Shown here in pieces: positions 22,945-33,211 of a DNA stretch of 64,000 nt. The first letter of the stretch is position 1; each line of letters opens with the position of its first letter. Under the pieces are notes generated by a model. It saw only the letters and a list, made by a program, of their open reading frames with translations, did no database searches and was not told where the DNA came from. Source of the DNA: Amycolatopsis alkalitolerans (GTDB taxonomy: Bacteria > Actinomycetota > Actinomycetes > Mycobacteriales > Pseudonocardiaceae). The translations under genes were made by a program, and so were the position numbers. The stretch lies in NCBI RefSeq assembly GCF_006152065.1, contig NZ_VDFW01000026.1, forward strand, positions 34,051-98,050. Reading direction: 5' to 3'.

Positions 22945-24639
22945 ATGCCCAGAATCCCCGTGATGCAGGCCGTCGTCGAAGTCCTCGCGAGCGAGGGCGT
23001 GAGCACCGCGTTCGGCTGCCCCGGCGCCGCGATTCTCCCGCTTTACCAGGCGATGGAACGGCACGGCGGCATCGAGCACCTCGTGGTTCGCCATGAGGAG
23101 GGCGCCACGCATATGGCCGACGGCTGGGCGCGCACCACCGGCAATGTCGGGGTCGCCATCGGCACGTCCGGGCCCGCCGGCACGAACATGATCACCGGGC
23201 TGTACACCGCGCAGGCCGACTCGATCCCGATCCTGTGCATCACCGGGCAGGCGGTGTCGGCGAAGCTGCACCAGGAGGCCTTCCAGGCGGTCGACATCGT
23301 CGAGATCGCCAAACCCGTCACGAAATGGGCCGTGCAGGTCAAGGAAGCGGCGCAGGCGCCGTGGATCTTCCGCGAGGCGTTCCGCATCGCGCGGTCCGGG
23401 CGGCCCGGCCCGGTGCTGATCGACCTGCCGCTGGACGTGCAGAAGCAGGAGATCGAATGGGATTCGAGCATCGACTGCCCGCTGCCGGTCCCGGTGGTCA
23501 CCCCGCACCGCCCGCGCGTCGAACGGGCGCTCGACCTGCTGCTCGCCGCCGAACGGCCGATGATCCTCGCGGGCGGCGGTGTCGTGCTGAGCGAGGCGGC
23601 GGAGCAGGTGCGCGAGGTCGCGGAGCGGCTCGGCGTGCCGGTCCAGGTCACGCTGATGGGCAAGGGCAGCTTCCCCGAGGACCACGAACTGTTCGCCGGG
23701 ATGGCCGGGATCCAGACCTCGCAGCGCTGGGCCAACGCCGCGTTCCTCGAAGCCGACCTGGTGCTGGCGCTGGGCGCGCGCTTCGGTGACCGGCACACCG
23801 GCGAGCTCGACGTGTACCGCGGTGACCGCAAGTTCATCCACGTCGACATCGAACCCACGCAGCTCGGCCGGGTGTTCGGCCCGGACCTGGGCATCGTGTC
23901 CGATGTGGGCGAGTTCCTGACCGCGCTGCTGGACGCCGTCCGGAACCGGGAGGTGCTCGCCGACCGTGGCGTGTGGGTCAAGCGGATCGGCCAGCTGCGC
24001 CACGAGTTGCCGCGCCGCGAGGACTTCGAGACCGTCCCGATCAAGGCCCCGCGCGTGTTCCACGAGATCAACGAACTGTTCGGCGAGGACGCGTACTTCG
24101 TCACCGCGATCGGGCTGTACCAGATCTGGTCGGGGCAGTTCCAGCACGCGCACAAACCGCGGCACTACCAGGTGTGCGGGCAGGCCGGTCCGCTCGGCTG
24201 GGAGATCCCGGCCGCGATCGGGGTCAAGAAGGCGCGGCCCGGGGCCGAAGTCGTCGGCGTCGTCGGGGACTACTCGTTCCAGTTCCTCGTCGAGGAGCTG
24301 GCGGTCGCGGCGCAGTACGACGTGCCGTTCGTGCTGATCATGCTCAACAACGAGTACCTCGGCCTCATCCGGCAGGCCGAGCGCGGCTACGAGATGAACT
24401 ACCAGGTCGACATCCACTACGACCAGCACGGCGCGGACAACGTGAAGATCATGGCCGCTTACGGCTGCACCGGTACGCGGGTGACCGAGCCCGGCGAGAT
24501 CCGCTCGTCGATCGAATGGGCCCGCAAGGAGGCCGAGCGCACGAGCCGCCCGGTGCTGGTGGAAATCATGATCGAGCGCACAGGAAACGCCGCCATGGGC
24601 ACCTCCCTGGCTAACGTGGTTGAGTTCGAGGGGGTCTAG
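22945..24639 (+). CDS. gcl: glyoxylate carboligase (with Glu51)
   Basis: 564 residues, a ThDP enzyme of the acetolactate synthase superfamily. IGTSGPAGTNMITGLYTAQ, ILCITGQA, RSGRPGPVLIDLPLDVQ, HVDIEPTQLGRVFGPD, CGQAGPLGWEIPAAIG and MLNNEYLGLIRQA closely follow Gcl sequences. Gcl joins two glyoxylates to tartronate semialdehyde plus CO2. E. coli Gcl is known for Val51 in place of the canonical ThDP-activating Glu; here the segment reads VVRHEEGATH with Glu at residue 51. The protein is shorter than E. coli Gcl (593). Operon context strongly supports glyoxylate as substrate. Confidence 0.9.
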   Translation: MPRIPVMQAVVEVLASEGVSTAFGCPGAAILPLYQAMERHGGIEHLVVRHEEGATHMADGWARTTGNVGVAIGTSGPAGTNMITGLYTAQADSIPILCITGQAVSAKLHQEAFQAVDIVEIAKPVTKWAVQVKEAAQAPWIFREAFRIARSGRPGPVLIDLPLDVQKQEIEWDSSIDCPLPVPVVTPHRPRVERALDLLLAAERPMILAGGGVVLSEAAEQVREVAERLGVPVQVTLMGKGSFPEDHELFAGMAGIQTSQRWANAAFLEADLVLALGARFGDRHTGELDVYRGDRKFIHVDIEPTQLGRVFGPDLGIVSDVGEFLTALLDAVRNREVLADRGVWVKRIGQLRHELPRREDFETVPIKAPRVFHEINELFGEDAYFVTAIGLYQIWSGQFQHAHKPRHYQVCGQAGPLGWEIPAAIGVKKARPGAEVVGVVGDYSFQFLVEELAVAAQYDVPFVLIMLNNEYLGLIRQAERGYEMNYQVDIHYDQHGADNVKIMAAYGCTGTRVTEPGEIRSSIEWARKEAERTSRPVLVEIMIERTGNAAMGTSLANVVEFEGV

Positions 24640-24651
24640 GAGGGAGTCGTG

Positions 24652-25977
24652 ATGCAGCTGGTGTTCCGGGCGAGACGGGCGGTGACGGCCGCGGGTGAAG
24701 GGCCGTGCGACGTGGGCGTGGACGGCCGGCGGATCGTGGCCGTCGCACGGCACGGCGATCTGGTCGGTTCGCGCGTGGTCGAACTGGGCGAGGACGAGGT
24801 CTTGCTGCCCGGCCTGGTCGACACCCACGTGCACGTCAATGACCCCGGACGCAGCGAATGGGAAGGCTTCGAGACGGCGACCCGCGCGGCGGCGGCCGGC
24901 GGCATCACGACGATCGTCGACATGCCGCTGAACAGCCTGCCGCCGACGGTCGACGTCGACGCTCTCGACGTCAAGCGCAAGACCGCGGCGGGGCGCGTGC
25001 ACGTCGACATCGGGTTCTGGGGCGGGGCGATCCCGGGCAACGGCAGGGAACTGCCCGCGCTGCACGAAGCCGGGGTGTTCGGGTTCAAATGCTTCCTGCT
25101 GTACTCGGGCGTGGACGAGTTCCCGCCGCTGGGCACCGAGGAGCTGGAAGCCGACCTGCGCGTCCTGGCCGGGCTCGGCGCGACGATGATCGTGCACGCC
25201 GAGGACGCCGAAGCGATCGAGCAAGCCCCGCCGCCACACGGGCGGCACTACGCCGACTTCCTGAATTCGCGGCCGTCCGACGCCGAAACCATCGCGATCG
25301 CCCGGGTCGTCGAGCTGGCCCGGCGGACCGGGGCGCGGGTGCACATCCTGCATCTGTCCTCTTCGGACGCGCTCGCGATGATCGGCGAGGCCAAGCGCGA
25401 AGGCGTTGCGCTGACGGTCGAAACCTGCCCGCACTACCTGAGTTTCAGCGCCGAGGAGATCGGGGACGGCGCGACACAGTTCAAGTGCTGCCCGCCGATC
25501 CGCGAGTCGCGCAACCGCGAGCTGCTGTGGCAGGGCCTGGCCGACGGCACGATCGACTTCGTCGTCAGCGATCATTCGCCGTGCACGCCGGAGCTGAAAC
25601 GGTTGGACCTCGGTGACTTCGGCGAGGCCTGGGGCGGGATAGCGAGCCTGCAGGTCGGGCTGCCCGCGGTGTGGACGGGGGCACGTGAACGTGGCTTCAC
25701 CCTCGCGGACGTGGTGCGATGGATGGCCGAGCGACCGGCCACGAGGGTCGGCCTCGAGCGCAAGGGCCGCATCGAGGTCGGCGCGGACGCCGACTTCTGC
25801 GTTTTCGCGCCGGACGAGGAGTTCGTGGTGGACGTGGCGAACCTGCGGCACCGTAACCCGGTCAGCGCTTATCACGGCCGGACGCTGCGCGGGGTCGTGC
25901 GCTCGACGTGGTTGCGCGGCCGGGAGACCGGGGAACAGCCGCAGGGTGAACTGCTGGTACGAGGAGGGGTTGCGTGA
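24652..25977 (+). CDS. allB: allantoinase
   Basis: 441 residues; ATG 24652 lies 8 bp after AGGAGG, better spaced than the GTG just before it. Dihydroorotase-like amidohydrolase with H59/H61 ([10 protein letters not shown]), likely carboxylated K146 ([10 protein letters not shown]), later His in VHILHLSSS and HYLSFS, and catalytic Asp in VVSDHSPC. It hydrolyses allantoin to allantoate. It lies 12 bp after gcl and overlaps allantoicase (GTGA). Confidence 0.93.
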   Translation: MQLVFRARRAVTAAGEGPCDVGVDGRRIVAVARHGDLVGSRVVELGEDEVLLPGLVDTHVHVNDPGRSEWEGFETATRAAAAGGITTIVDMPLNSLPPTVDVDALDVKRKTAAGRVHVDIGFWGGAIPGNGRELPALHEAGVFGFKCFLLYSGVDEFPPLGTEELEADLRVLAGLGATMIVHAEDAEAIEQAPPPHGRHYADFLNSRPSDAETIAIARVVELARRTGARVHILHLSSSDALAMIGEAKREGVALTVETCPHYLSFSAEEIGDGATQFKCCPPIRESRNRELLWQGLADGTIDFVVSDHSPCTPELKRLDLGDFGEAWGGIASLQVGLPAVWTGARERGFTLADVVRWMAERPATRVGLERKGRIEVGADADFCVFAPDEEFVVDVANLRHRNPVSAYHGRTLRGVVRSTWLRGRETGEQPQGELLVRGGVA

Positions 25978-26975
25978 ACGACCGTCCGGTGTGGACGAAT
26001 GAACCGGATCTCGCGTCGCGGCGCGTCGGTGGCAGCGTGGTGTGGGCCAACGACGAACTGTTCGCCGAGCGGGAGAACCTGATCAAGCCCGCGAAGCCGG
26101 AGTTCCAGCCGTGGAGTTTCGGGCACAAAGGGCAGATCTACGACGGCTGGGAGACGCGGCGCCGTCGCGAACCGGGCGCGGACCAGGCGATCGTCCGGCT
26201 CGGCCTGCCCGGGGTGATCTCGGGCGTGATCGTCGACACCGCGTTCTTCACCGGCAACTACCCGCCGTTCGCTTCGGTCGAGGCCGTCGCCGTGGAGGGG
26301 TACCCGAGCCCGGCCGAACTGTCCGAACTGGACTGGACGACGCTGGTGCCGAAGTCGCCGCTGACCGGCGACGCCGAGAACCTCTTCGAGGTGTCCTCGC
26401 CGCGGCGGTGGACGCACGCGCGGCTGACCATCCATCCCGACGGCGGGGTGGCGCGGTTCCGCGTGCACGGCGCGCCGGTCGCCGACCCGCGCCTGCTCGA
26501 CCTGGGCGCGCTGGACCTCGCGGCGCTCGAAAACGGCGCGCGGGTGACCGCGGCGAGCAACATGTTCTACTCCGCGCCGAGCAACCTCATCTCGCCCGGT
26601 TTCGCCTCGGTGATGGGGGAGGGCTGGGAGACCGCCCGCCGGCGCGACGACGGGAACGACTGGGTGGAGATCGCGCTCGCCGGGTCCGGCGTGCCGCGGC
26701 TGGTCGAGCTGGACACCAGTCATTTCAAGGGAAACGCGCCTGGCTGGGCCTCGCTGAGCGGATCCGCCGACGGCGGGGAGTGGTTCGAGGTGCTGCCGCG
26801 GACCCGCCTGCAACCGGACACCCGGCACCGCTTCCCGCTCGAGCAGGCGCGCGAGATCACGGACGTGCGCCTGGACATCTACCCGGACGGCGGGATGGCC
26901 CGGCTGCGGTTGTACGGCGGGCTGACCGAGCAGGGGCGGAAGGAGTTCGTGGACCGCTACCAGGCGGCGCGGTGA
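25974..26975 (+). CDS. alc: allantoicase
   Basis: 333 residues from a GTG overlapping allB. Two related jelly-roll repeats are visible, each with a GWETxRRR motif ([16 protein letters not shown] and [16 protein letters not shown]) and an HPDGG/YPDGG element ([34 protein letters not shown]). It splits allantoate into ureidoglycolate and urea. Last gene of the operon. Ureidoglycolate lyase, the next step, was not found here. Confidence 0.94.
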   Translation: MNDRPVWTNEPDLASRRVGGSVVWANDELFAERENLIKPAKPEFQPWSFGHKGQIYDGWETRRRREPGADQAIVRLGLPGVISGVIVDTAFFTGNYPPFASVEAVAVEGYPSPAELSELDWTTLVPKSPLTGDAENLFEVSSPRRWTHARLTIHPDGGVARFRVHGAPVADPRLLDLGALDLAALENGARVTAASNMFYSAPSNLISPGFASVMGEGWETARRRDDGNDWVEIALAGSGVPRLVELDTSHFKGNAPGWASLSGSADGGEWFEVLPRTRLQPDTRHRFPLEQAREITDVRLDIYPDGGMARLRLYGGLTEQGRKEFVDRYQAAR

Positions 26976-27056
26976 CGGCAACGGTGACTTCATCGACCCG
27001 GTCCCCGTCGACCAGACACCCACGCCTTGTCCGCCTCAAGCGTCCACCAGCGAGGT

Positions 27057-27836
27057 TCAGCTCCCGCGTGTGGTCGCCAGCCTGATCGACTCCCCGGGCT
27101 CCAGTACCCGCAACCGCTCGCTCAGGCCGGCATTCGCGAACGCCTTGCGGATGGCGTCCGGGCCTTCGGTGAAATGCGCCCAGCCCCGTGTGTGCACCGG
27201 GATGACGATCTTCGCGTTCAGGATGCGCGTCGCCTCCGCGGCGGCCTCGCTGGTCAGCGTCAACGGCGCGCCGTCGAACAGGGAAGTCCTGGCCGCGCCC
27301 GCGAACAGCAGCGCCACATCGACCGAGCCGACCCGCCGCGCGATCGCCCGTACCTGCTCGAGCGACGCGTTGTCCCCGGAGATGTAGACCGACGGCAGGC
27401 CACGGCCCCGCAACACGAAACCCGTCACCTCGCCGACCACACCTTCGGCACCCTTCGGGCCGTGCTGCGCCGGGACGGCGATGACCTCCAGCTGTCCCAG
27501 CGCCAGCGCCGACCACGGGGGCAGGCCCTGCGCCGTCCCGCCGAGCCGCCGTGCGCCGCTCACCGTGGTGAGCGTCAGCAGGATGCGGCCGACGAGCTCG
27601 CGACCGGCCGGGTCGAGGTTGTCGGCGTGCTGGTCGTGCGACAGCAGCACCGCGTCCAAGGGCTCCAGCGACTCGAGCGGGACGGCAGGCCCTTCGGTCT
27701 TGGTCAGCGTCCGCCCTGGCGCGGTCTCGTAGTCCCCCGCGGGGCTGAACGTCGGATCGGTGAGCAGCCGCTTGCCCGCGATCTCCAGTAACGCGGTGGG
27801 CCCGCCCACGAAGGTCACCCGCAGCTCTTCACTCAT
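27057..27836 (-). CDS. MBL-fold metal-dependent hydrolase (UlaG-like)
   Basis: 259 residues from ATG 27836. VTFVGGPTALLEIAGKRLLTD, the metal motif LLSHDQHADNLD, VPAQHGP, YISGDN and IPVHTRGWAHF give the metallo-beta-lactamase fold of the UlaG-like group. The substrate is unknown. It is transcribed convergently with the allantoin operon, with 81 bp between in which nothing notable was seen, and seems unrelated to purine breakdown. Confidence 0.82.
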   Translation of the reverse strand: MSEELRVTFVGGPTALLEIAGKRLLTDPTFSPAGDYETAPGRTLTKTEGPAVPLESLEPLDAVLLSHDQHADNLDPAGRELVGRILLTLTTVSGARRLGGTAQGLPPWSALALGQLEVIAVPAQHGPKGAEGVVGEVTGFVLRGRGLPSVYISGDNASLEQVRAIARRVGSVDVALLFAGAARTSLFDGAPLTLTSEAAAEATRILNAKIVIPVHTRGWAHFTEGPDAIRKAFANAGLSERLRVLEPGESIRLATTRGS

Positions 27837-27874
27837 AGTGGGAACAACCGTTCGGACATCACGATTCTTCCTTT

Positions 27875-28354
27875 CTACGGAGCCATTTGCCGTCGTGAGC
27901 TGATGACGCCGGTATTGAAACCCGCGAGATGTAAGCCACCCGCGAAGCGCGCGTGCTCGATCTTCACGCACCGGTTCATCACCACGTCCAGACCGGCTTC
28001 CCGGGCCCGCTCCGCGACCGGTTCGTGCCACAGCCCCAGTTGCAGCCACAACGTCCGCGCACCCGCCTTGACGACCTCCTCGGCCACGTCGGGGAGGTCA
28101 TCGTGCTTGCGGAACACGCTCACCAGGTCGACCTCCGGCACGTCCGCGAGCGACGCGTACACCGGCCGCCCGAACAGCGTCTTCAACCGCGGGTTGACGA
28201 AGTTCACCTGATACCGGCTCGACGACAGCAGGTACGTCGCGACGAAGTGGCTCGGCCGGGCCGGGTTGTCGGAGGCACCGACGATCGTGACCGACTTCGT
28301 GCGCCTCAGGATCGCCTGGCGTTCGCGCGCGGTCGGCGGGGTCCAGGCGCTCAT
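27875..28354 (-). CDS. CoA-binding (YccU-like) protein
   Basis: 159 residues. SVTIVGASDNPARPSHFVATYL is a Rossmann CoA-binding motif; VNPRLKTLFGRPVYASLADVP, LWLQLGLWHEPVAERAREAG and a NRCVKIEHARF end are typical of YccU-like proteins. These bind CoA but lack the ligase domain of acyl-CoA synthetases; their role is unresolved. ATG 28354 overlaps the MetY stop, so the two are co-transcribed. Confidence 0.88.
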   Translation of the reverse strand: MSAWTPPTARERQAILRRTKSVTIVGASDNPARPSHFVATYLLSSSRYQVNFVNPRLKTLFGRPVYASLADVPEVDLVSVFRKHDDLPDVAEEVVKAGARTLWLQLGLWHEPVAERAREAGLDVVMNRCVKIEHARFAGGLHLAGFNTGVISSRRQMAP

Positions 28355-29640
28355 TCCTTCACCGCCGCCGCGAGCGCCTGGTCGATGTCCCAGCAGATGT
28401 CCTCGACGTCCTCGAGCCCGACCGACAACCGGATGAGATCGGGCCCGACCCCGCCGGCCGCCAGCTGCTCATCGGTCAGTTGCTGGTGCGTCGTCGATGC
28501 CGGGTGGATGACCAGCGTGCGCGCGTCGCCGACGTTGGCCAGATGCGAGAGCAGCTCGACCGACTCGACGAACCGCTCGCCTGCGGCGCGCCCGCCTTTG
28601 ACCCCGAACGAGAACACCGCGCCCGGCCCCTGCGGCAGGTACTTCCGCGCGCGCTCGTGGTGCGGATGGTCCGGCAGCCCGGCGTAGCTGACCCACGCGA
28701 CCCGTTCGTCGGCGGCGAGGAACTCCGCGACCGCCTGCGCGTTGCGCACGTGCGCGTCCATCCGCTGAGGCAGCGTTTCCACGCCTTGCAACAGCAGGAA
28801 GGCCGAATGCGGTGACAGCACCGCGCCGATGTCCCGCAACTGCTCGGCCCGCAGCCGCGTGCAGAACGCGTACTCGCCGAAGTTCTCCCAGTACCTGAGA
28901 CCGCCGTAGGAGGGCACGACCTCGGTCATCCGGGGGAACTTGCCGTTGCCCCAGTTGAAGGCACCCGACTCGACGACGATGCCGCCGAGGGTGGTGCCGT
29001 GCCCGCCGAGGAACTTCGTCGCCGAGTGCAGCACGATGTCCGCGCCGTGTTCGATCGGGCGGCACAGGTACGGCGTGGCGAGCGTCGCGTCCACCACGAG
29101 CGGGATGTCGTGGGCATGCGCCAGTTCCGCGAGACCCGAAATATCCGCGATGGTGCCGCTGGGGTTGCCGATGACCTCGGTGTAGATGAGCCGGGTCTTG
29201 TCGGTGACGGCCGCCGCGTACGCGTCGATGCTGTCCCCGGGCACGAACGTCGTGTCCACGCCGAACCGGCGCAGCGTGCCGTCGAGCTGGGTGACCGTGC
29301 CGCCGTAGAGTCCGCTCGCGGAGACGATGTGCTCACCGGCCTCGGCCAGCGCGGAAAACGTGAGGAACTCCGCGGCCTGCCCGCTGCTCGTCGCGACGCC
29401 GCCGATGCCGCCTTCGAGGCTGGCCAGGCGCTCCTCGAACGCCGCCACGGTCGGATTGCCGATGCGGCTGTAGACGTTGCCGTACTTCTGCAGGGCGAAC
29501 AGGTTCGCCGCGTCCGCCGCGTCTTCGAAAACGAAGCTCGTCGTCTGGTAGATCGGCACCGCTCGTGCCCCGGTCGCCGGGTCGGGGCTGCCCCCTGCGT
29601 GCAGGGCACGAGTGCGGAAGCCCCAGCTGCGTTCAGTCAC
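28351..29640 (-). CDS. metY: O-acetylhomoserine sulfhydrylase
   Basis: 429 residues from GTG 29640 (VTERSWGFRTRALHAGG); a GTG ten codons upstream is also possible. Cys/Met-metabolism PLP enzyme: NVYSRIGNPTVAAFEERLA, TSSGQAAEF, YTEVIGNPSG, PLP-binding Lys in LHSATKFLGGHGTTLGG, and a C-terminal HPASTTHQQL. It makes homocysteine from O-acetylhomoserine and sulfide. Only about 60 bp separate it from the upstream gene, so a SAM riboswitch does not fit. Overlaps the CoA-binding gene by 4 bp. Confidence 0.92.
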   Translation of the reverse strand: MTERSWGFRTRALHAGGSPDPATGARAVPIYQTTSFVFEDAADAANLFALQKYGNVYSRIGNPTVAAFEERLASLEGGIGGVATSSGQAAEFLTFSALAEAGEHIVSASGLYGGTVTQLDGTLRRFGVDTTFVPGDSIDAYAAAVTDKTRLIYTEVIGNPSGTIADISGLAELAHAHDIPLVVDATLATPYLCRPIEHGADIVLHSATKFLGGHGTTLGGIVVESGAFNWGNGKFPRMTEVVPSYGGLRYWENFGEYAFCTRLRAEQLRDIGAVLSPHSAFLLLQGVETLPQRMDAHVRNAQAVAEFLAADERVAWVSYAGLPDHPHHERARKYLPQGPGAVFSFGVKGGRAAGERFVESVELLSHLANVGDARTLVIHPASTTHQQLTDEQLAAGGVGPDLIRLSVGLEDVEDICWDIDQALAAAVKE

Positions 29641-29700
29641 ACCAGGGACGTTACCTACGTTGCCCGGCACAAAGCCACGATTCCCGGCGCCCAGGCCCGG

Positions 29701-30300
29701 TCACGTCCCGGTGACGGCGGCGCGGAGGCGGCGGGCGCGCTCGGCGGGTCGCTGGCGGGGGCAGCTGACGCATTTCGGCTGGCCCACCTGGTAAATCAGG
29801 CAGCAGGATGCCCGGTGGACGACCTTCGCCGGGCCGACGTCGAAATAGCGCGGCTTGGGCAGGCCGCCGATGGAAGCGAGCAGGGGCTCGGCGAGTTCCG
29901 GCGCGCCCGCCCACAGCAGCCGGTTGGCGATCGAGTCGGTCGCGATGGCGCGCAGGGCGGGGGCGCGGGCGCCCGTTACCTGCTCGATCGTCGCGATGGC
30001 GGACTCGAGCGCCTCGCTCATCGCCGGGCCCAGTTCGCCCGCCGGCGGCCGGGCGGCGTGGGCATCGAGGAGCCTCCCGTCGTCCGTGACGTCGAGGGTG
30101 ATCGCGGGCAGCGACGGATCCACCGCCTGGCCCTTCGCCAGCGCCTCGACCGTGGGCGCGACCAGCACCGAAGACGCCGAATACCACCAGATGGTGCCGA
30201 GCACTGCGGGCCGCGCGCAACCGTAGCGCCGGGCTGCCAGGCCGATCTGCGTCCGCAGCCAGGCCGGGTCGGTGATGGACGTCGCCGGTACCGCGGTCAC
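29701..30300 (-). CDS. FhuF-like (2Fe-2S) ferric iron reductase
   Basis: 199 residues from GTG 30300, which overlaps the upstream methyltransferase stop. The C-terminus has C166-C167-x9-C177-x2-C180 (RASCCLIYQVGQPKCVSC), the unusual 2Fe-2S motif of FhuF siderophore-iron reductases. The N-terminal part has no clear motif. It probably reduces ferric siderophores in the cytoplasm. No siderophore transport genes adjoin it. Confidence 0.82.
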   Translation of the reverse strand: MTAVPATSITDPAWLRTQIGLAARRYGCARPAVLGTIWWYSASSVLVAPTVEALAKGQAVDPSLPAITLDVTDDGRLLDAHAARPPAGELGPAMSEALESAIATIEQVTGARAPALRAIATDSIANRLLWAGAPELAEPLLASIGGLPKPRYFDVGPAKVVHRASCCLIYQVGQPKCVSCPRQRPAERARRLRAAVTGT

Positions 30301-31130
30301 TCCGCCACCCTTCGCGGCCGGTAAACCGAGAGCACGAAGGACGTCGTGACCTCGACCGGGTCCCGGAGCCGGTCCAGCCCGGCCAGCCGCTGGGGGTGAT
30401 GAGCGGTCGGCCCCATCATGACCGCGCGCCGGACGTCTTCCGGCGACAGCGTCAAGCCCCGGACGTGATCCTCCCGGTGCGCGAGCTCGAAACGCCCGGT
30501 AAGACCGCTGTCGAGCCGTTCTTCCTTCCGGGGGTCCACGTCGAGGAGATCGACCACCGACGCCAGTTCGCCAAGATGCCCGTTTCGCGGCGACACGACG
30601 ACGAGCACCCCGTCCGGCCGCAGCACCCGGTGGAACTGGGCGGGATTCCGGGGCGCGAAGACGTTCAGCAGTACCGAGACCGAGCCACCGGCCAACGGCC
30701 ACGGCTCCCACAGGTTCCACACCACCGCGCCGAGGCGCTCCTGCGCTTTCGCCGCGCGGCGCAAGGCTGTCGCCGACACGTCGAAGGCGAGCCCGCTGGC
30801 GCCCGGGTTCCGCTCGAGCGCCCGCGCGAGGTAGTACCCGGTGCCCGCCCCCGCATCGACGATCAGTCCCGAGGTCTTCGCCTGCCGCGCGACGAGATCG
30901 GCGAGCGGCGCGTAGTGCCCGGCGGCGAGGAACTCGGCGCGCGCGGCCACCATCTCCGCGGTGTCGGCCGTCCCGGCGGGCACCTTGGCATGCAGGAGGT
31001 TGACGTAGCCCTGCTTCGCGAGATCGAACGAATGCCGCTTCGGGCACCGCAGCGCGTGCCCGGCCGGCTCGACCGGGTCCCCGCACACCGAACACCGGAG
31101 CGCCTGAACCACGGCGTCGGGGAGCGTCAT
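30297..31130 (-). CDS. RlmA-like 23S rRNA guanine-N1 methyltransferase
   Basis: 277 residues. N-terminal zinc finger C13, C16, C29, H33 (LRCSVCGDPV, LRCPKRHSF), then FDLAKQGYVNLL, typical of RlmA/TlrB enzymes. SAM-binding motif GLIVDAGAGTGYYLARAL, then LLNVFAPRNPAQFHRVLRPDG. These methylate G745/G748 of 23S rRNA; the TlrB branch gives tylosin resistance. Which branch this is cannot be told here. It is divergent from amtB across 348 bp. Confidence 0.87.
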   Translation of the reverse strand: MTLPDAVVQALRCSVCGDPVEPAGHALRCPKRHSFDLAKQGYVNLLHAKVPAGTADTAEMVAARAEFLAAGHYAPLADLVARQAKTSGLIVDAGAGTGYYLARALERNPGASGLAFDVSATALRRAAKAQERLGAVVWNLWEPWPLAGGSVSVLLNVFAPRNPAQFHRVLRPDGVLVVVSPRNGHLGELASVVDLLDVDPRKEERLDSGLTGRFELAHREDHVRGLTLSPEDVRRAVMMGPTAHHPQRLAGLDRLRDPVEVTTSFVLSVYRPRRVAE

Positions 31131-31362
31131 GGCCCCATGATCGCAGCTCCCCGGCGAGCCGCGCGAACCTGGAGGAAGTCGGTAACACGGGTGACGTGGA
31201 CCGGCATGCACATCGCGTCACAACACTCACGGTCACGCCTGACGTGGCCAAAAGGAGTACCCGGACGGCGCGCCGGCGCGCACCCGTAGCCGTCCGTGAG
31301 CTGGTCACGCACCGTATCTGACGGCAACGTTTCGTGAAGCGACATAACAGGCCGGTCTCCGG

Positions 31363-31389
31363 GAAACGTGCTCGTAACAACGCCGTGAG
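31363..31389 (+). promoter_or_regulatory. GlnR-like box upstream of amtB
   Basis: GAAAC-N6-GTAAC-N6-GTGAG at 31363-31389 fits the alternating GTnAC/GAAAC half-sites with 11-bp spacing known for actinobacterial GlnR, about 100 bp before the amtB start. The rest of the 31131-31478 spacer holds no gene that I can see. Confidence 0.5.
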
Positions 31390-31478
31390 GACAGTTCACA
31401 TCCGCGAAACCTGGCATGCCGTCCGGCGAAACACCGGAAATCAAAACTCCCGGGCAATACTCGATCCGGGAGGAAAAT

Positions 31479-33205
<1,727 letters not shown>

Positions 33206-33211
33206 GCGCGG

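Noticed and set aside
22852..25875. Very long open minus-strand frame (about 1000 codons) opposite gcl and allB
   Set aside because: Antisense to well-recognised genes; composition is the Arg/Asp/His-rich pattern of GC-rich shadow frames and no domain is recognisable.
29641..29700. SAM riboswitch before metY
   Set aside because: Only about 60 bp separate metY from the upstream gene and no fitting structure is visible.
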